Source: Opitutaceae bacterium
GTDB taxonomy: Bacteria; Verrucomicrobiota; Verrucomicrobiia; Opitutales; Opitutaceae
Direction: 5' to 3'
DNA: 64,000 nucleotides
NCBI GenBank assembly: GCA_030648295.1
Contig: JAUSID010000235.1
Span: 1-64,000 of the forward strand
Shown: in pieces, positions 8,568 to 19,551 of the stretch
Numbering within the stretch: the stretch's first letter is position 1
How the letters are laid out: each line of letters starts with the position of its first letter
The notes under the pieces: model-generated
What the model saw: the letters and a program-made list of their open reading frames with translations, nothing else
Told to the model about the DNA's origin: nothing
The model's database searches: none
Program-made: the position numbers and the translations under genes

Positions 8568-9560
8568 GAGCAACCCGCCGGCGAAGGTCAGCCCGGCGCC
8601 AACGCTGCAGAAGATGATCCGGTCACCGTCGGCGAAAATTCCCTCTTCCGCCGCCCAGCCGAGTGCCATCGAAACGCTGGCCGCGCTCGTGTTGCCGTAT
8701 TTGGAAATCGTCACCACGAACTTCTCGTACGGAATACCAACCCGCTTGCTCACGGACTTCAGGATTCGCTCGTTCGCCTGATGCGGTACGACCCATGCGA
8801 TGTCGTCCGGCTTCAGGTTTTCCCGCGTGAGCGTTTCCTCAATCTGGTTGGCAAAACCGATCACCGCGTGCTTGAAAACGACGGTGCCGTTCATCTGGAG
8901 GTAAAAGCTCTCGCGGTCGACACCGCTCTCACCCTCGGGCCACGGCATCCGCGCGCCGCCACCGGGTCGCTGGATCGCATCGAACTGTTCCGCGTCGCCC
9001 GAAAGCCCCATCCGGTGCAGCCGGTGACCGCCGGAGCCCGTCGTCAGGATCGCCGCGCCCGCGCCGTCGCCGAAAAGGAAAGCCGTGTCGTGGCACTCCG
9101 GGTTGGTGATGCGCGAAAGCAGTTCCGCCGTGACGACGATCAGGTTCTTCGCCGTTCCAACGCGCAAGAGCGCGCGGCCGACTTCGAGCCCATACAGCCA
9201 GCCGGAGCACGCCGCGTTGAGATCGAACGCCAGCGCGTTCGGAATGCCCAGGTCGCGGGCGAGCGCACTGGCCATCGACGGCACCGGCTGATCCGGGATG
9301 ATCGTGGCCATGATGATGCCGTCGATCTGACCCACGTGCATACCCGCGTGCGCCAGGGCGTGCTGGACGGCCACGCCAGCCAGATCGGTCGCCGACTCGT
9401 CCTGCGTCGCGTACCGTCGTTCCCGTATTCCGGTCAGCCGGACGATCTGCTCCTCCGTCCGATGCGGGAAGGCCTTGAGGATTTCACTGTTGGGGCGGAC
9501 GTTCGCGGGGACCGCGTAGCCGACGCCAGCAATACAAACTGTGTCTGCCGAAGTGCTCAA
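8559..9560 (-). CDS. fabH: 3-oxoacyl-ACP synthase III (FabH/KASIII-like)
   Basis: A 333-residue condensing enzyme with the full KASIII triad: Cys118 in NAACSGWLYG, His260 in VPHQAN and Asn290 in KYGNTSAAS. FabH joins an acyl-CoA primer to malonyl-ACP to start fatty acid synthesis; close paralogues make other beta-keto products. The start is a TTG codon (MSTSADTVCIAGVGYAVP), chosen because the beta strand that opens the thiolase fold begins right after it and no in-frame ATG lies before residue 74. It is preceded by 36 bp and then a stand-alone lipoyl/E3-binding protein on the same strand, so the two are probably one unit; this pairing argues for a specialised primer rather than plain acetyl-CoA, which is inference. 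Confidence 0.9.
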   Translation of the reverse strand: MSTSADTVCIAGVGYAVPANVRPNSEILKAFPHRTEEQIVRLTGIRERRYATQDESATDLAGVAVQHALAHAGMHVGQIDGIIMATIIPDQPVPSMASALARDLGIPNALAFDLNAACSGWLYGLEVGRALLRVGTAKNLIVVTAELLSRITNPECHDTAFLFGDGAGAAILTTGSGGHRLHRMGLSGDAEQFDAIQRPGGGARMPWPEGESGVDRESFYLQMNGTVVFKHAVIGFANQIEETLTRENLKPDDIAWVVPHQANERILKSVSKRVGIPYEKFVVTISKYGNTSAASVSMALGWAAEEGIFADGDRIIFCSVGAGLTFAGGLLVW

Positions 9561-9596
9561 CGCGGACCAGCGTACCGGGTGGACGCGCGGCGTCCA

Positions 9597-10079
9597 TCAA
9601 GATTTCCGCTCCGACAGGTAACGTGTTACGTCATCACCGGAGACGCGCCCGCCCGGTCCGGTGGCCTCGATCTCCGTGATTTTCACGGGGTCGAGACCGG
9701 CTTCCTGCGCGAGTTTCGTCGCGCGCGGAGTCCAAACGAGCGCTTTGGGGGCTGCCGCCGGTTCATTGTGCCTGGCCGTCTCGTGTCCCCTGTCCCCTGT
9801 CGCCTGGTGCAAGAGGTGCCGCAGCGAAGCATCGCTGGTCTCGATGCGCAGAAACGGCGCACCCGAGGGCTGCACGTCGCCCGCCCGCACGAGGATGCCG
9901 CGGATGGTGCCGTCGCACGGCGACTCAAACTCGAAAACGGATTTGTCGCTCTCCAGTTCCGCCAGTTTCTGCCCTTTCGTCACCTGCGCGCCGACCTCGG
10001 TTTTCAAAGCCACGACGGTAAGTTCGTTCACCGTGGCGCCCATCGAGGGCATTGGCACATCAATCAAGAAAGTATCCAT
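9597..10079 (-). CDS. Stand-alone lipoyl domain plus E3-binding domain protein (truncated E2 architecture)
   Basis: A 160-residue protein. Residues about 1-80 form a lipoyl domain (PMPSMGATVNE, then ESDKSVFEFESPCDGTI, with Lys of DKS as the expected lipoylation site). Residues about 115-158 are a peripheral subunit-binding domain (TPRATKLAQEAGLD, then ATGPGGRVSGDDVTRYL). The large acyltransferase catalytic domain of 2-oxoacid dehydrogenase E2 is absent and there is a proper stop. The start at MDTFLIDVPMPSMG was chosen because the lipoyl fold begins there; the open frame continues 26 residues upstream. The neighbour 36 bp downstream is a KASIII gene. It could be a mobile lipoyl carrier for an E1/E3 pair encoded elsewhere. 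The family parts are clear; the role is not. Confidence 0.85.
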   Translation of the reverse strand: MDTFLIDVPMPSMGATVNELTVVALKTEVGAQVTKGQKLAELESDKSVFEFESPCDGTIRGILVRAGDVQPSGAPFLRIETSDASLRHLLHQATGDRGHETARHNEPAAAPKALVWTPRATKLAQEAGLDPVKITEIEATGPGGRVSGDDVTRYLSERKS

Positions 10080-10129
10080 CCGTGGTTTAGATGCCGCGAA
10101 GTGTGCGAGCGGATCGGCTTCGGTCAAGG

Positions 10130-10339
10130 AGCGTGGAAGGGAAGGACCAAGGACCAAAGACCAAGGAAGGGACCAAGGGACTAAAGGACAAACGGGGCCA
10201 CCTTCACTTTCACTCTCACTTTTCCCCTCACTCCCTCATTCCCTCATTCCCTCATTCCCTCACTCCCTCCAACGGCATGCCCTCGATAAAACCCTCTCAC
10301 CTCCACTTTCCCTCTCACCTACACTTTCGCTTTTCTCCC
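10130..10339. repeat. Low-complexity intergenic DNA (GGACCAAG words, then CTCATTCCCT tandem)
   Basis: The first half repeats GGACCAAG/GGACTAAAGGACAAA words; the second half is almost pure pyrimidine with at least three direct copies of CTCATTCCCT around 10229-10262 and repeated CACTTTC words. No gene is supported. The same kind of words recurs at 14292-14452. Confidence 0.7.
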
Positions 10340-11149
10340 TCACTCCCTCATCCCTCCGCCCCTCACCGCTCTCCACACGGCCAGGCACGAGTCGATTAGC
10401 GGTGGCAGCTCGGCAAGCGGGATCATGTTCGGGCCGTCGCTGATCGCGTTCGCTGGATCCGGATGTGTTTCGATGAAAAGCCCGTCGGCTCCGGCGGCGA
10501 GCGCCGCGCGCGCGAGCGGGAGCACGAATTCGCGCTGGCCGCTGCTCTTGCCGCCGCCAGCCCCGGGCAGCTGCACGCTGTGGGTCGCGTCGAACACCGT
10601 CGGGTGGCCGTTCTGCCGCATGATCGCGAAGGAGCGCATGTCGACGACGAGATTCTGGTAGCCGAAGGTCGTGCCGCGCTCGGTCTGCCAGATTTCGCGC
10701 GCCCCGCCCTCGCGAAGTTTGCCCGTGACATGCTGCATTTCCGCCGGCGAAAGAAACTGGCCTTTCTTCACGTTCACCACGCGGCCCGAGGACGCGGCGG
10801 CCAGCAGTAGATCGGTTTGCCGGCAAAGAAACGCCGGAATCTGGACCACGTCGCAGACGGCGGCCACGCCTGCAACCTGCGCCCGCTCGTGCACATCGGT
10901 CAGGATCGGAAAACCGTACTCTCGTTTCACCAGAGCGAGCAGCGCGAGCCCCGCCTCCATCCCCGTGCCGCGCGCGCCGGCGAGCGACGTCCGGTTCGCC
11001 TTGTCGAAAGAGCCCTTGAACACGATGACGAGTTCCGGGCGCATCTTGCGCAGCGCGACGAGCGCCTCTGCGACGTCACGACACACGCGCTCATTCTCGA
11101 GCGAACACGGACCCGCGATGAGCAGGAGTTTCTTCGGATCAAAGAGCAT
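10340..11149 (-). CDS. kdsA: 3-deoxy-8-phosphooctulonate (Kdo-8-P) synthase
   Basis: A 269-residue KdsA that condenses phosphoenolpyruvate with arabinose 5-phosphate in the cytoplasm to make Kdo 8-phosphate for lipopolysaccharide. Marks along the TIM barrel: [48 protein letters not shown] and [11 protein letters not shown]. Cys15 in GPCSLE is the residue that separates metal-dependent KdsA enzymes from metal-independent ones, which have Asn there; this one should be metal-dependent. It lies downstream of pyrG on the same strand; CTP from PyrG is needed for the next step, CMP-Kdo formation. The gap to pyrG is 432 bp with repeats, so separate promoters are likely. Confidence 0.96.
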   Translation of the reverse strand: MLFDPKKLLLIAGPCSLENERVCRDVAEALVALRKMRPELVIVFKGSFDKANRTSLAGARGTGMEAGLALLALVKREYGFPILTDVHERAQVAGVAAVCDVVQIPAFLCRQTDLLLAAASSGRVVNVKKGQFLSPAEMQHVTGKLREGGAREIWQTERGTTFGYQNLVVDMRSFAIMRQNGHPTVFDATHSVQLPGAGGGKSSGQREFVLPLARAALAAGADGLFIETHPDPANAISDGPNMIPLAELPPLIDSCLAVWRAVRGGGMRE

Positions 11150-11192
11150 GAGGAAAACGTGGCACGAGGGTGAGCGACCGGGCGAAAAAGCC

Positions 11193-11278
11193 GGTCATTC
11201 TGAGCGCCAGCGAAGAATCCAGCCGGATACACGCAGCCATCGCGCTCCTGGATTCTTCGCTGTGCTGCTCAGACTGAC
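11193..11278. repeat. Inverted repeat of the GTCATTCTGAGC...GCGAAGAATC type
   Basis: The left arm GTCATTCTGAGCGCCAGCGA and the right arm (reverse complement GTCAGTCTGAGCAGCACAGC) continue into GAAGAATCCAG on both sides, with a short spacer between. Related words are known as a dispersed intergenic palindrome in several bacterial phyla. It sits just upstream of the kdsA start. Confidence 0.75.
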
Positions 11279-11383
11279 ACGCGGAGGTTATATTGATGAG
11301 TTTTCACACCGTCTGGAGCGAGTGGAGAAAAACGCGACCTGAGCAAGAGCGAGGGTGGACCCGAGTTGCTCGCTTACCCTCTT

Positions 11384-11554
11384 AGCCGGAACAATTCGGT
11401 TCAACCGCGAATAGACGCCAATTCACGCGAATGAAGCCGGCGTCTTTGGGGAGCATGAAAACAATCAACCAAACGGTGGCCATAATTTCAGTTGGGGAAT
11501 CCTCTCTGTCCTCGTCTGGAATTTGCGTCCATTCGCGTTCATTCGCGGTTGTCC
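11384..11554. repeat. Dispersed repeat, copy 2, with inverted partner
   Basis: Positions 11384-11461 match 6194-6271 with few changes. At 11525-11554 the word GCGTCCATTCGCGTTCATTC followed by GCGGTTGTCC is an imperfect reverse complement of the start of the element, so this copy looks like a longer palindromic unit whose right half is missing at the first locus. It fills the gap between pyrG and kdsA. Confidence 0.75.
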
Positions 11555-11581
11555 ATTACATGATACGGCTTAGCTACGAAA

Positions 11582-13475
<1,894 letters not shown>

Positions 13476-13479
13476 CGAT

Positions 13480-13686
13480 TCATTCCAGCAGCAACCGCCC
13501 GGCGGTGATGAGCCCTCCGACCAGCACCAGCGCAATTAGGACCCAAATCGTCCACTTCAGCAGCTTGCCGAATATCCACAGCAGCAGGACCGCCACGAGC
13601 GTGCCGATGAGAATGACGAGCCACGGGGGATAACCCTGAAACGGATCCTCAGCGGGTGCGGCTTGGGTGAGTGCGGCAATGAGCAT
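13480..13686 (-). CDS. Small membrane protein, unknown
   Basis: A 68-residue protein starting MLIAALTQAAPAEDPFQGYP, with two closely spaced hydrophobic helices (WLVILIGTLVAVLLLWIF and TIWVLIALVLVGGLITA) and a short Leu-rich end. I do not recognise the family. The start was chosen at the ATG just before the acidic/Pro segment; an upstream ATG at 13779 would add Arg-rich residues that look non-coding. It lies upstream of pyrG on the same strand, separated by a repetitive gap. Confidence 0.55.
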   Translation of the reverse strand: MLIAALTQAAPAEDPFQGYPPWLVILIGTLVAVLLLWIFGKLLKWTIWVLIALVLVGGLITAGRLLLE

Positions 13687-13907
13687 GCGCGAGAGCGCAG
13701 AAGGTGGAACACCCGCGCCGCCGCAGTCGAGCGCGCGATTGCGTCCCCAAAAACTTCGGTCGGGCAGACGGCGATTCACCGATAATGTAAATCAAATCGA
13801 AATCGTGAACCCGATCGATGCCTTCATCAGCGGAGATCAGGGTTCTTCTCTGGTTGCCTCCCGTAAAATGAATTGCCCCACGGCGCGGCGGGGGTCCTCC
13901 TAATCTG

Positions 13908-14291
13908 GTGCAATCCAAACCGCAGCTCCTCGCGTGGCTCACGTGCGATGGTGTCCATATCGACCCAGGCTCGGGCAAGCACACCATCCTCGGGATCTTT
14001 TCGAACATTCAGGCGCGCCACTTTCCGGTCACGCACCCGTTCATGATCTGGTTCCTGACCATCAGCGACTGTGCGCCCGGCTCCCACAAGCTGCGGATCT
14101 CGATGGGACTGGATGCCGCCAATCCGCAGCCACTGCTCGAACGGCCGTTCGAATCCCAAAGCCCGCTGCATCGCATCAATCTCATCAACGAAATCCGCAA
14201 TCTCACCTTCCCCCAGCCCGGCGACTACTCGCTGCTGATCGAAATCGACGAAGAGCCCATCTTGGCCACGAACCTCACGGTATCCGCTTAA
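13908..14291 (+). CDS. DUF6941-like protein of unknown function
   Basis: A 127-residue soluble protein (QLLAWLTCDGVHIDPGSGKH, then ILGIFSNIQARHFP and GDYSLLIEIDEE). The pattern of an N-terminal CDxVxxDxxSGKxxxLGIF block and a C-terminal beta-sandwich strand FxxPGxYxLxxxxD resembles the small family annotated as DUF6941, whose function is not known. The start is GTG. No signal peptide or membrane helix is visible. It is upstream of a sugar kinase gene on the same strand but separated by 163 bp of repeated words. Confidence 0.7.
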   Translation: MQSKPQLLAWLTCDGVHIDPGSGKHTILGIFSNIQARHFPVTHPFMIWFLTISDCAPGSHKLRISMGLDAANPQPLLERPFESQSPLHRINLINEIRNLTFPQPGDYSLLIEIDEEPILATNLTVSA

Positions 14292-14452
14292 GGGACTAAC
14301 GGACTAAAAGACCAAGTGGCGAAGGGACCAGAGACCAGGGACCAGGGACCAGAGACTAGAGACCGCGGCCCACAGCCAAAACACTCGGACGGCTCGGTCT
14401 CACTTTCACTCTCACCTTCTGACCTCTGACCTCTGACATCTGACCTCTGACC
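14292..14452. repeat. Low-complexity gap with GGGACCAGAGACC and CTCTGACCTCTGAC words
   Basis: Two blocks: purine-rich GGACTAA/GGGACCAG/GAGACC units, then direct copies of GACCTCTGAC ending two bases before the kinase ATG. The style matches 10130-10339. The second block takes the place where a ribosome binding site would normally be; no clear AGGAGG is seen. Confidence 0.65.
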
Positions 14453-14454
14453 AA

Positions 14455-15486
14455 ATGCCCACTTCCTTCGATCTAATCGGTGTCGGTTCACCGATCATGG
14501 ATTTACTGGCCCGCGTGCCGGATGACTTTCTGCGCCAGCACGTGGCCGGTGACAAAGGCGGCATGGTGCTCGTCGATGCGGCCGAAATGCAGCGCATTGT
14601 CGGACTTCTCGACGGCGAACCCGCATATGCGACCGGCGGCTCGGCGGCAAACGCCACGTTCAATGCCGCGCGACTCGGGTTGCGCGCCACGTTTCTCGGC
14701 AAGCTTGGCAACGACGATCTCGCGCGCGTCTATCGCAACATTTTCGAAACCACCGGGGTGGACGGCAGCCGCTTCAAATCCGCCCATTGCGCCAACGCGC
14801 GCTGCCTCGCGCTCGTCACCCCGGATGCACAACGCACCATGCGGACGTGCCTCGCCGCTGCGATGACGCTGTCGCCAGCCGAGATCACCGCGGCCGACTT
14901 CCAGGACTGCCGGCACGCTCACGTGGAGGGTTATCTCGTGTTCAACCGCGCCCTCGCCGACGCCGTGCTGGCCGCGGCACGCGCGGCAGGATGTACCACC
15001 AGTCTCGACCTCTCGTCGTTCGAAGTCGTCAACGCGTCGCGCGACTGGTTGTTCGCGCAATTCCACAAAGGCATCGATGTCGTGTTCGCGAACGAGGACG
15101 AGATTCGCGCGCTGTTTCAGGATCACACCTCCGACTACGCCACGCTCGCGCGACGGCTCGCCGGCCTCGGCGTGCTCGCGGCGGTAAAGGTCGGCCGGGA
15201 CGGCGCGTGGCTCGCCGAAGGCGGCGAGCTGCACCGGGTCGAACCCGTAATGGTCGCCGACGTCATCGACACGAACGGCGCGGGCGATGCATGGGCGGCC
15301 GGATTTCTTTTCGGCCACCTGCGCGGCTGGCCGCTGCCGAATTGCGGCGCACTCGCATCGCTGCTGGGCGCCGAAACGGTCATGCACATGGGCCCGATTA
15401 TTCCGGAGGCCCACTGGCAGATCCTCCATCCCCGCGCGATGGCACTGGGACCGAAAACCGCCGCCCCGGAACGCATGGCGGGTTAA
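14455..15486 (+). CDS. PfkB-family sugar/nucleoside kinase
   Basis: A 343-residue ribokinase-fold kinase of the adenosine-kinase-like branch. The N-terminal half has the substrate-side glycines (ATGGSAANATFNAARLG) and the GKLGNDDLARVY block. The C-terminal PfkB signature is DTNGAGDAWAAGF, residues 272-284, with Asp278 as the expected catalytic base and GAG as anion hole. It phosphorylates a sugar or nucleoside hydroxyl with ATP; the substrate is not readable. Proteins like this in PVC bacteria are usually called adenosine kinase or simply PfkB. Confidence 0.88.
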   Translation: MPTSFDLIGVGSPIMDLLARVPDDFLRQHVAGDKGGMVLVDAAEMQRIVGLLDGEPAYATGGSAANATFNAARLGLRATFLGKLGNDDLARVYRNIFETTGVDGSRFKSAHCANARCLALVTPDAQRTMRTCLAAAMTLSPAEITAADFQDCRHAHVEGYLVFNRALADAVLAAARAAGCTTSLDLSSFEVVNASRDWLFAQFHKGIDVVFANEDEIRALFQDHTSDYATLARRLAGLGVLAAVKVGRDGAWLAEGGELHRVEPVMVADVIDTNGAGDAWAAGFLFGHLRGWPLPNCGALASLLGAETVMHMGPIIPEAHWQILHPRAMALGPKTAAPERMAG

Positions 15487-15558
15487 TCGGAAACGTCATT
15501 TCGCTGGTCAGCCGGGCGCAACCGGCACAGGCATGAAGCGAGATTGGCGTCCAGCGTT

Positions 15559-18500
15559 ATGAGAAGCCCCTTGAGATTGGCGGCCGTGTGGTCGAGCCGT
15601 CGCATCAGCACGCCCTCGTCCGGCGTTCGGACGCTCACGCTCGCGTTGATGCTTGGCCTGCTCGAGCCGGCGCAATCGTCCCCCGTCTTCGCCGGACAGG
15701 TGACTTCGCCGAAGCACGACGCCGGGAATCCGTTCGATGCCCAAGTGGACGCCAACCTGGCGCGGCTCACGTCCAACGCTCCAGCCGTCGAAGCTCGCGC
15801 AGCAGAGTCCCTGGGATTCTTGCGGGCCTATCGGGCCGAGCCGGCGTTGCTCGCGAAGCTGCGCAGCGGAAGCACCGACGTGGCACGGCAAGCCGCGCTG
15901 GCGCTGGCTTGGTGTGGCGGCCGCGCGGCGGTCCCGACGTTGATCGAGGCGTTGGGCGGAGCCGACTGGTTTACGCGCCAGGCTGCCCACGTGGCCTTGA
16001 CGAACCTCACGGGCATGGAGTTTCCCTTCAATGCGCTGGCCCCATTGGCGCAGCGTTCCAACGAAGCCAGGTTATGGCGTGAGTGGTGGGCGACAGTTCC
16101 GCCGGACCATCCACCGAAAGAGTTGCTCGATCTGCTCGGCGGTCCCCGCGCTTTGGGTGGCAGCGTGACCGTGTCCAGCGCCTACAAGGGTCCGGCCGAT
16201 GTATTGATCGATGGCCAAATCGGGCCGGGCTTCTGGCAGACCAGGAATGTCAAGCCGCCGCAGTGGTGCGTCATTGACCTCGGGCGAGTGGCCGAACTCG
16301 AACGGGTGACGGTGCATCAATACGGGCCGGGCTTTTGCCTGACGGAATACGAACTGGCCCTCAGCTCCGACGGCAAGTCGTTCACGTCCGTGCGCCGGGA
16401 GAAGGGCCTCACGCCCGTCGAGTTGGTGATCGCGTTTGCGCCGCGGCCAGCGCGCTACGTCCGGATTACCAGTTTCGGCGCCCAGAATCCGACGTATCCA
16501 ACTTCGTTCTACGAAGTGGAGGCGCGGGAACGACTCCCGGCAGCGGCGCCCCCAAACGAGCCGCTTGCCTGGCGACAGGAACGGGGCGCGCGGGCGATGG
16601 GAGCGCTGGGAGGGAACGGCGCCTCGACCGCCCTCATCGACTTCCTCGGCCAATCGCCAGTGTCGGCCTCCCCTCACCGCTCGACCGTCCGCGCCGCCAT
16701 CCGCTCCCTTGGCCGGTTGCGCGAAAAGGCTGGCTTCGAATACCTCGTGCACCTCCTGAAGAATCCCATGTGGGCGCGGGCCGCGGCGGACGCCCTGGGT
16801 GAATTTGGCGACCGCCAGGCGGTGCCGGCTCTGCTCAAGGCCTACGAGCGCTACGCCAAGCGGCTCGATGGAAAGGATCCGGCCGAAGTGCCCGCCGACG
16901 ACAAAATGACTTTCCCGAGCGAAGACCGGATGCTCGAAACCCCCTACTGGATCGCTTACGCGCTCTGCCGGCTGCCGATTGATGATTCCAACGATCGCGA
17001 GGCACTGCGTCGTCTGGCGCCGCTGGTGATGGCCAATCTGCCTGGCGACCACGACACGTTCATTCTCTACCAGCCCGAGGTGGGCCATCTCCTGACCCGG
17101 CATTTGCTGGATCAGGCCGGTCTGCGGCAGGAGGCGTGCGAACACGCGTTGGTCTCGCTGGGGCAGCCGCGTCGCGGGGCGGCTTCACCCGAATCCCGGG
17201 CATGGCCTCTTTTCCCGCGACGGCGGATGGCCACCTGGCTGCCGGCGGTCAGCACCGAAAAGGAAGACTTGCCGCGGCTGGTTGCGCTCCTCGAGGACAA
17301 GGAGCACTGGGTGAGACTGAATGCGGCGAAAGCGCTCGCCTGGTTGGGCGACGCTCGCGCCGTCAAGCCGCTGGCGGGGTTGCTGGCCGAGGCGAAGCCC
17401 GAAGCCGATTTCGGTTACAGCGGCACGTTCAAGGACGAGGAATACAACGACCCGGCTCCGCGCTGGCGGGAAGGCCTGGTTCGCGCCCTCGGCCTGCTCG
17501 GTGCCGCGGAGCACACGGCGCTCATCGCCAGGATTATGAATGATGAGCGTTCGGTCCTGGAAGTCCGCCGGGCCGCCGCAGAGGCGCTGGCGGACCTTGG
17601 TCAGACCGAAGCCATGGCGGCGTTGAAACGGGCGGCGCTGGAGCATGATTTCTTCAACATTCGCCGCGTGGCGGAAGATGCGCTGCGCGCGAGAGGGGTA
17701 CCGCTGCCTGAACCTCGTGGCAGCCCGCCCGAGTATGTCTTTCCCAACCACGGTCAGAGTGTCCCGGCTTCGCCGGCTGCGGTTCATACTCGCGAGGCGG
17801 CTGCGCCCGCCCTGCCGAGCGACGCCCTTGTATTCATCAAGGGGGATAACGACGTGCCCAACACGCCGCAGACTGTCGAACAGACGGATCGCTGGCGACA
17901 AACGTACGTCGTCACCGATGAAGGGCCCACGTATCGGCCGGGAAACAACCTCTATATACTCCGCCCGGCACGTTCCGACGGGACGGTAACGCCGCTGACC
18001 ACGTTCACGGAAGGCTATGTGGCCGAGCCTGAAGTTTCCTGGGACGGCTCGCACGTGGTCTTCTGCCATCGTGGCCGGAAGGATCCCTGGTGGCAGATCT
18101 ACACGATTGGGGTCGACGGCCGTGGCCTGAAACAGTTGACCCAGGGTCCCTACCACAGCATCGGGCCGGTGTGGTTGCCGGACGGCCGGATTGTTTTCGC
18201 TTCCAGCCGGCTGGGAGCGCGGGACGAATATCACGGCTATTTGTGCACGGCCCTGTGCGTGATGAACGCCGACGGCTCCGGTCTTCAGCAACTGGCCGCC
18301 AACATTGGCCGCGACAACGAACCGGCCGTGCTGATGGACGGACGGATCGTCTTCAGCCGGCTGGAGGTTTTCTACTCGCGCAACAAGACCGAGCTGACCC
18401 TCCATGCCATGCATCCTGACGGCACGCACGACGTGGTCCTCTACGGACCCGAGCGGCGGCGATTCTGGCGCGAGTTGAACCACGGCGCCCCGGATCCGGC

Positions 18501-19404
18501 CGACGTGCAGGAGGCGCCGCTCACGCATCGCGTGCTGCGCATGACCCAGCCGCAACCGATGCCTGATGGCCGCCATATCATCGTCTCCACTCAGGGCGGG
18601 TTGACACTCGTTGGTCCCAGCCGCGACGCGGAGACGCTGTTGTGCCCCGACTATAAAGATTACGCCTACACGACGCCGTTTCCCCTGCCGGATGGCCGGG
18701 TGCTTTGCTCGGTCACACCCAGGACGCCGGACCGAAAGCAAGTGGACCTGGGCATCTATTTATTCGATCCGGCCACCGGCCGCCGCGAACTGGTCTATAA
18801 TGATCCCGCCACCGCCGACTATGAGGCCAGACCCATCATGGCGCGCCCCAAGCCAGTCACGCTTCCCGGGCAGTCGTCGCGCGAGCACAACGGGCGGTTT
18901 CTCTGCGCGTCGGTTTTCAACACCCAGGAGGCTGACGTGCGCGTGCGCGGCCGGCTGGTGCGGGTGATCGAGGGCGTTCCGCAAGTCGCCCGCCATGCGA
19001 CGCAAACGACGCCCGATGAAGTCTGGAAGAACCACGGCGGCACTCTCGCGCGTGTCCTCGGGACGGCGCCACTGGCGGCGGACGGCTCGTTCTTTCTGGA
19101 AGTGCCCGCGGATCGCCTGCTGCACCTGCAGGTCCTGGACAGTGACCGTCGCGTGGTCGGAAATCAACTCACCTGGAATTCTCCGCGTCCGGGTGAGACG
19201 AAATCCTGCGTTGGTTGTCACGAACGCCCGGATACGGCAGCGAAAACGCGGGTGACCCTGGCCGCGCAGCTGCGCCCGCTCGACTTTCTGCCCCGGGGCG
19301 ACGAATTCGCCTACCGCGCGAAAGCCTGGTTCAAAGGGAGCCTGCCGTCGGAGATCGAGGAACGCACCCGCACGGTCCGCGCGGTGAATTTATTGGGCCG
19401 GTGA
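15559..19404 (+). CDS. Exported HEAT / discoidin / PD40 propeller protein with CxxCH
   Basis: A protein of about 1281 residues. The ATG start gives a basic N-terminus and a hydrophobic segment (TLALMLGLLEPAQ) that can act as a signal; a TTG five codons upstream is also in frame. In order: HEAT-like helices (about 60-180), an F5/8 type C (discoidin) beta-sandwich (about 200-325, ADVLIDGQ, WCVIDLGRVAELERVTVHQY, ARYVRITSFG), more HEAT repeats (about 350-700), a TolB/PD40-like propeller similar to the hydrazine-synthase alpha middle region (about 760-1150, SWDGSHVVFCHRG), and a single haem-type motif CVGCH with Cys1217. The chain ends about 65 residues later, without room for a whole cytochrome c fold. 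It is probably an outer-surface or periplasmic carbohydrate-linked redox protein; function inferred only. Confidence 0.82.
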   Translation: MRSPLRLAAVWSSRRISTPSSGVRTLTLALMLGLLEPAQSSPVFAGQVTSPKHDAGNPFDAQVDANLARLTSNAPAVEARAAESLGFLRAYRAEPALLAKLRSGSTDVARQAALALAWCGGRAAVPTLIEALGGADWFTRQAAHVALTNLTGMEFPFNALAPLAQRSNEARLWREWWATVPPDHPPKELLDLLGGPRALGGSVTVSSAYKGPADVLIDGQIGPGFWQTRNVKPPQWCVIDLGRVAELERVTVHQYGPGFCLTEYELALSSDGKSFTSVRREKGLTPVELVIAFAPRPARYVRITSFGAQNPTYPTSFYEVEARERLPAAAPPNEPLAWRQERGARAMGALGGNGASTALIDFLGQSPVSASPHRSTVRAAIRSLGRLREKAGFEYLVHLLKNPMWARAAADALGEFGDRQAVPALLKAYERYAKRLDGKDPAEVPADDKMTFPSEDRMLETPYWIAYALCRLPIDDSNDREALRRLAPLVMANLPGDHDTFILYQPEVGHLLTRHLLDQAGLRQEACEHALVSLGQPRRGAASPESRAWPLFPRRRMATWLPAVSTEKEDLPRLVALLEDKEHWVRLNAAKALAWLGDARAVKPLAGLLAEAKPEADFGYSGTFKDEEYNDPAPRWREGLVRALGLLGAAEHTALIARIMNDERSVLEVRRAAAEALADLGQTEAMAALKRAALEHDFFNIRRVAEDALRARGVPLPEPRGSPPEYVFPNHGQSVPASPAAVHTREAAAPALPSDALVFIKGDNDVPNTPQTVEQTDRWRQTYVVTDEGPTYRPGNNLYILRPARSDGTVTPLTTFTEGYVAEPEVSWDGSHVVFCHRGRKDPWWQIYTIGVDGRGLKQLTQGPYHSIGPVWLPDGRIVFASSRLGARDEYHGYLCTALCVMNADGSGLQQLAANIGRDNEPAVLMDGRIVFSRLEVFYSRNKTELTLHAMHPDGTHDVVLYGPERRRFWRELNHGAPDPADVQEAPLTHRVLRMTQPQPMPDGRHIIVSTQGGLTLVGPSRDAETLLCPDYKDYAYTTPFPLPDGRVLCSVTPRTPDRKQVDLGIYLFDPATGRRELVYNDPATADYEARPIMARPKPVTLPGQSSREHNGRFLCASVFNTQEADVRVRGRLVRVIEGVPQVARHATQTTPDEVWKNHGGTLARVLGTAPLAADGSFFLEVPADRLLHLQVLDSDRRVVGNQLTWNSPRPGETKSCVGCHERPDTAAKTRVTLAAQLRPLDFLPRGDEFAYRAKAWFKGSLPSEIEERTRTVRAVNLLGR

Positions 19405-19473
19405 GGGCGACTGCTCGCCGCAGGCGAACCTCTTTTTCCGAGCGCAGTCTTGGAACGCAAGCCGCGAGCATGA

Positions 19474-19551
19474 GTTAACCGCAAGGAACGCAAAGAGCGC
19501 AGAGAAACTGCTCCTCTGCTCCTTTGCGTTCCATGCGTTCTTTGCGGTTAA
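19474..19551. repeat. Inverted repeat TTAACCGCAAGGAACGCAAAG / CTTTGCGTTC...TTTGCGGTTAA
   Basis: The arms GTTAACCGCAAGGAACGCAA (from 19474) and the complementary TTGCGTTCCATGCGTTCTTT followed by GCGGTTAA (to 19551) form a long imperfect hairpin in the gap after the HEAT/discoidin gene. It may serve as terminator or be a dispersed palindromic element; no T tract follows. Confidence 0.7.

Noticed and set aside
17185-18741. A 518-codon open frame on the minus strand
   Set aside because: It is antisense to the HEAT/PD40 gene and has no recognisable domain.
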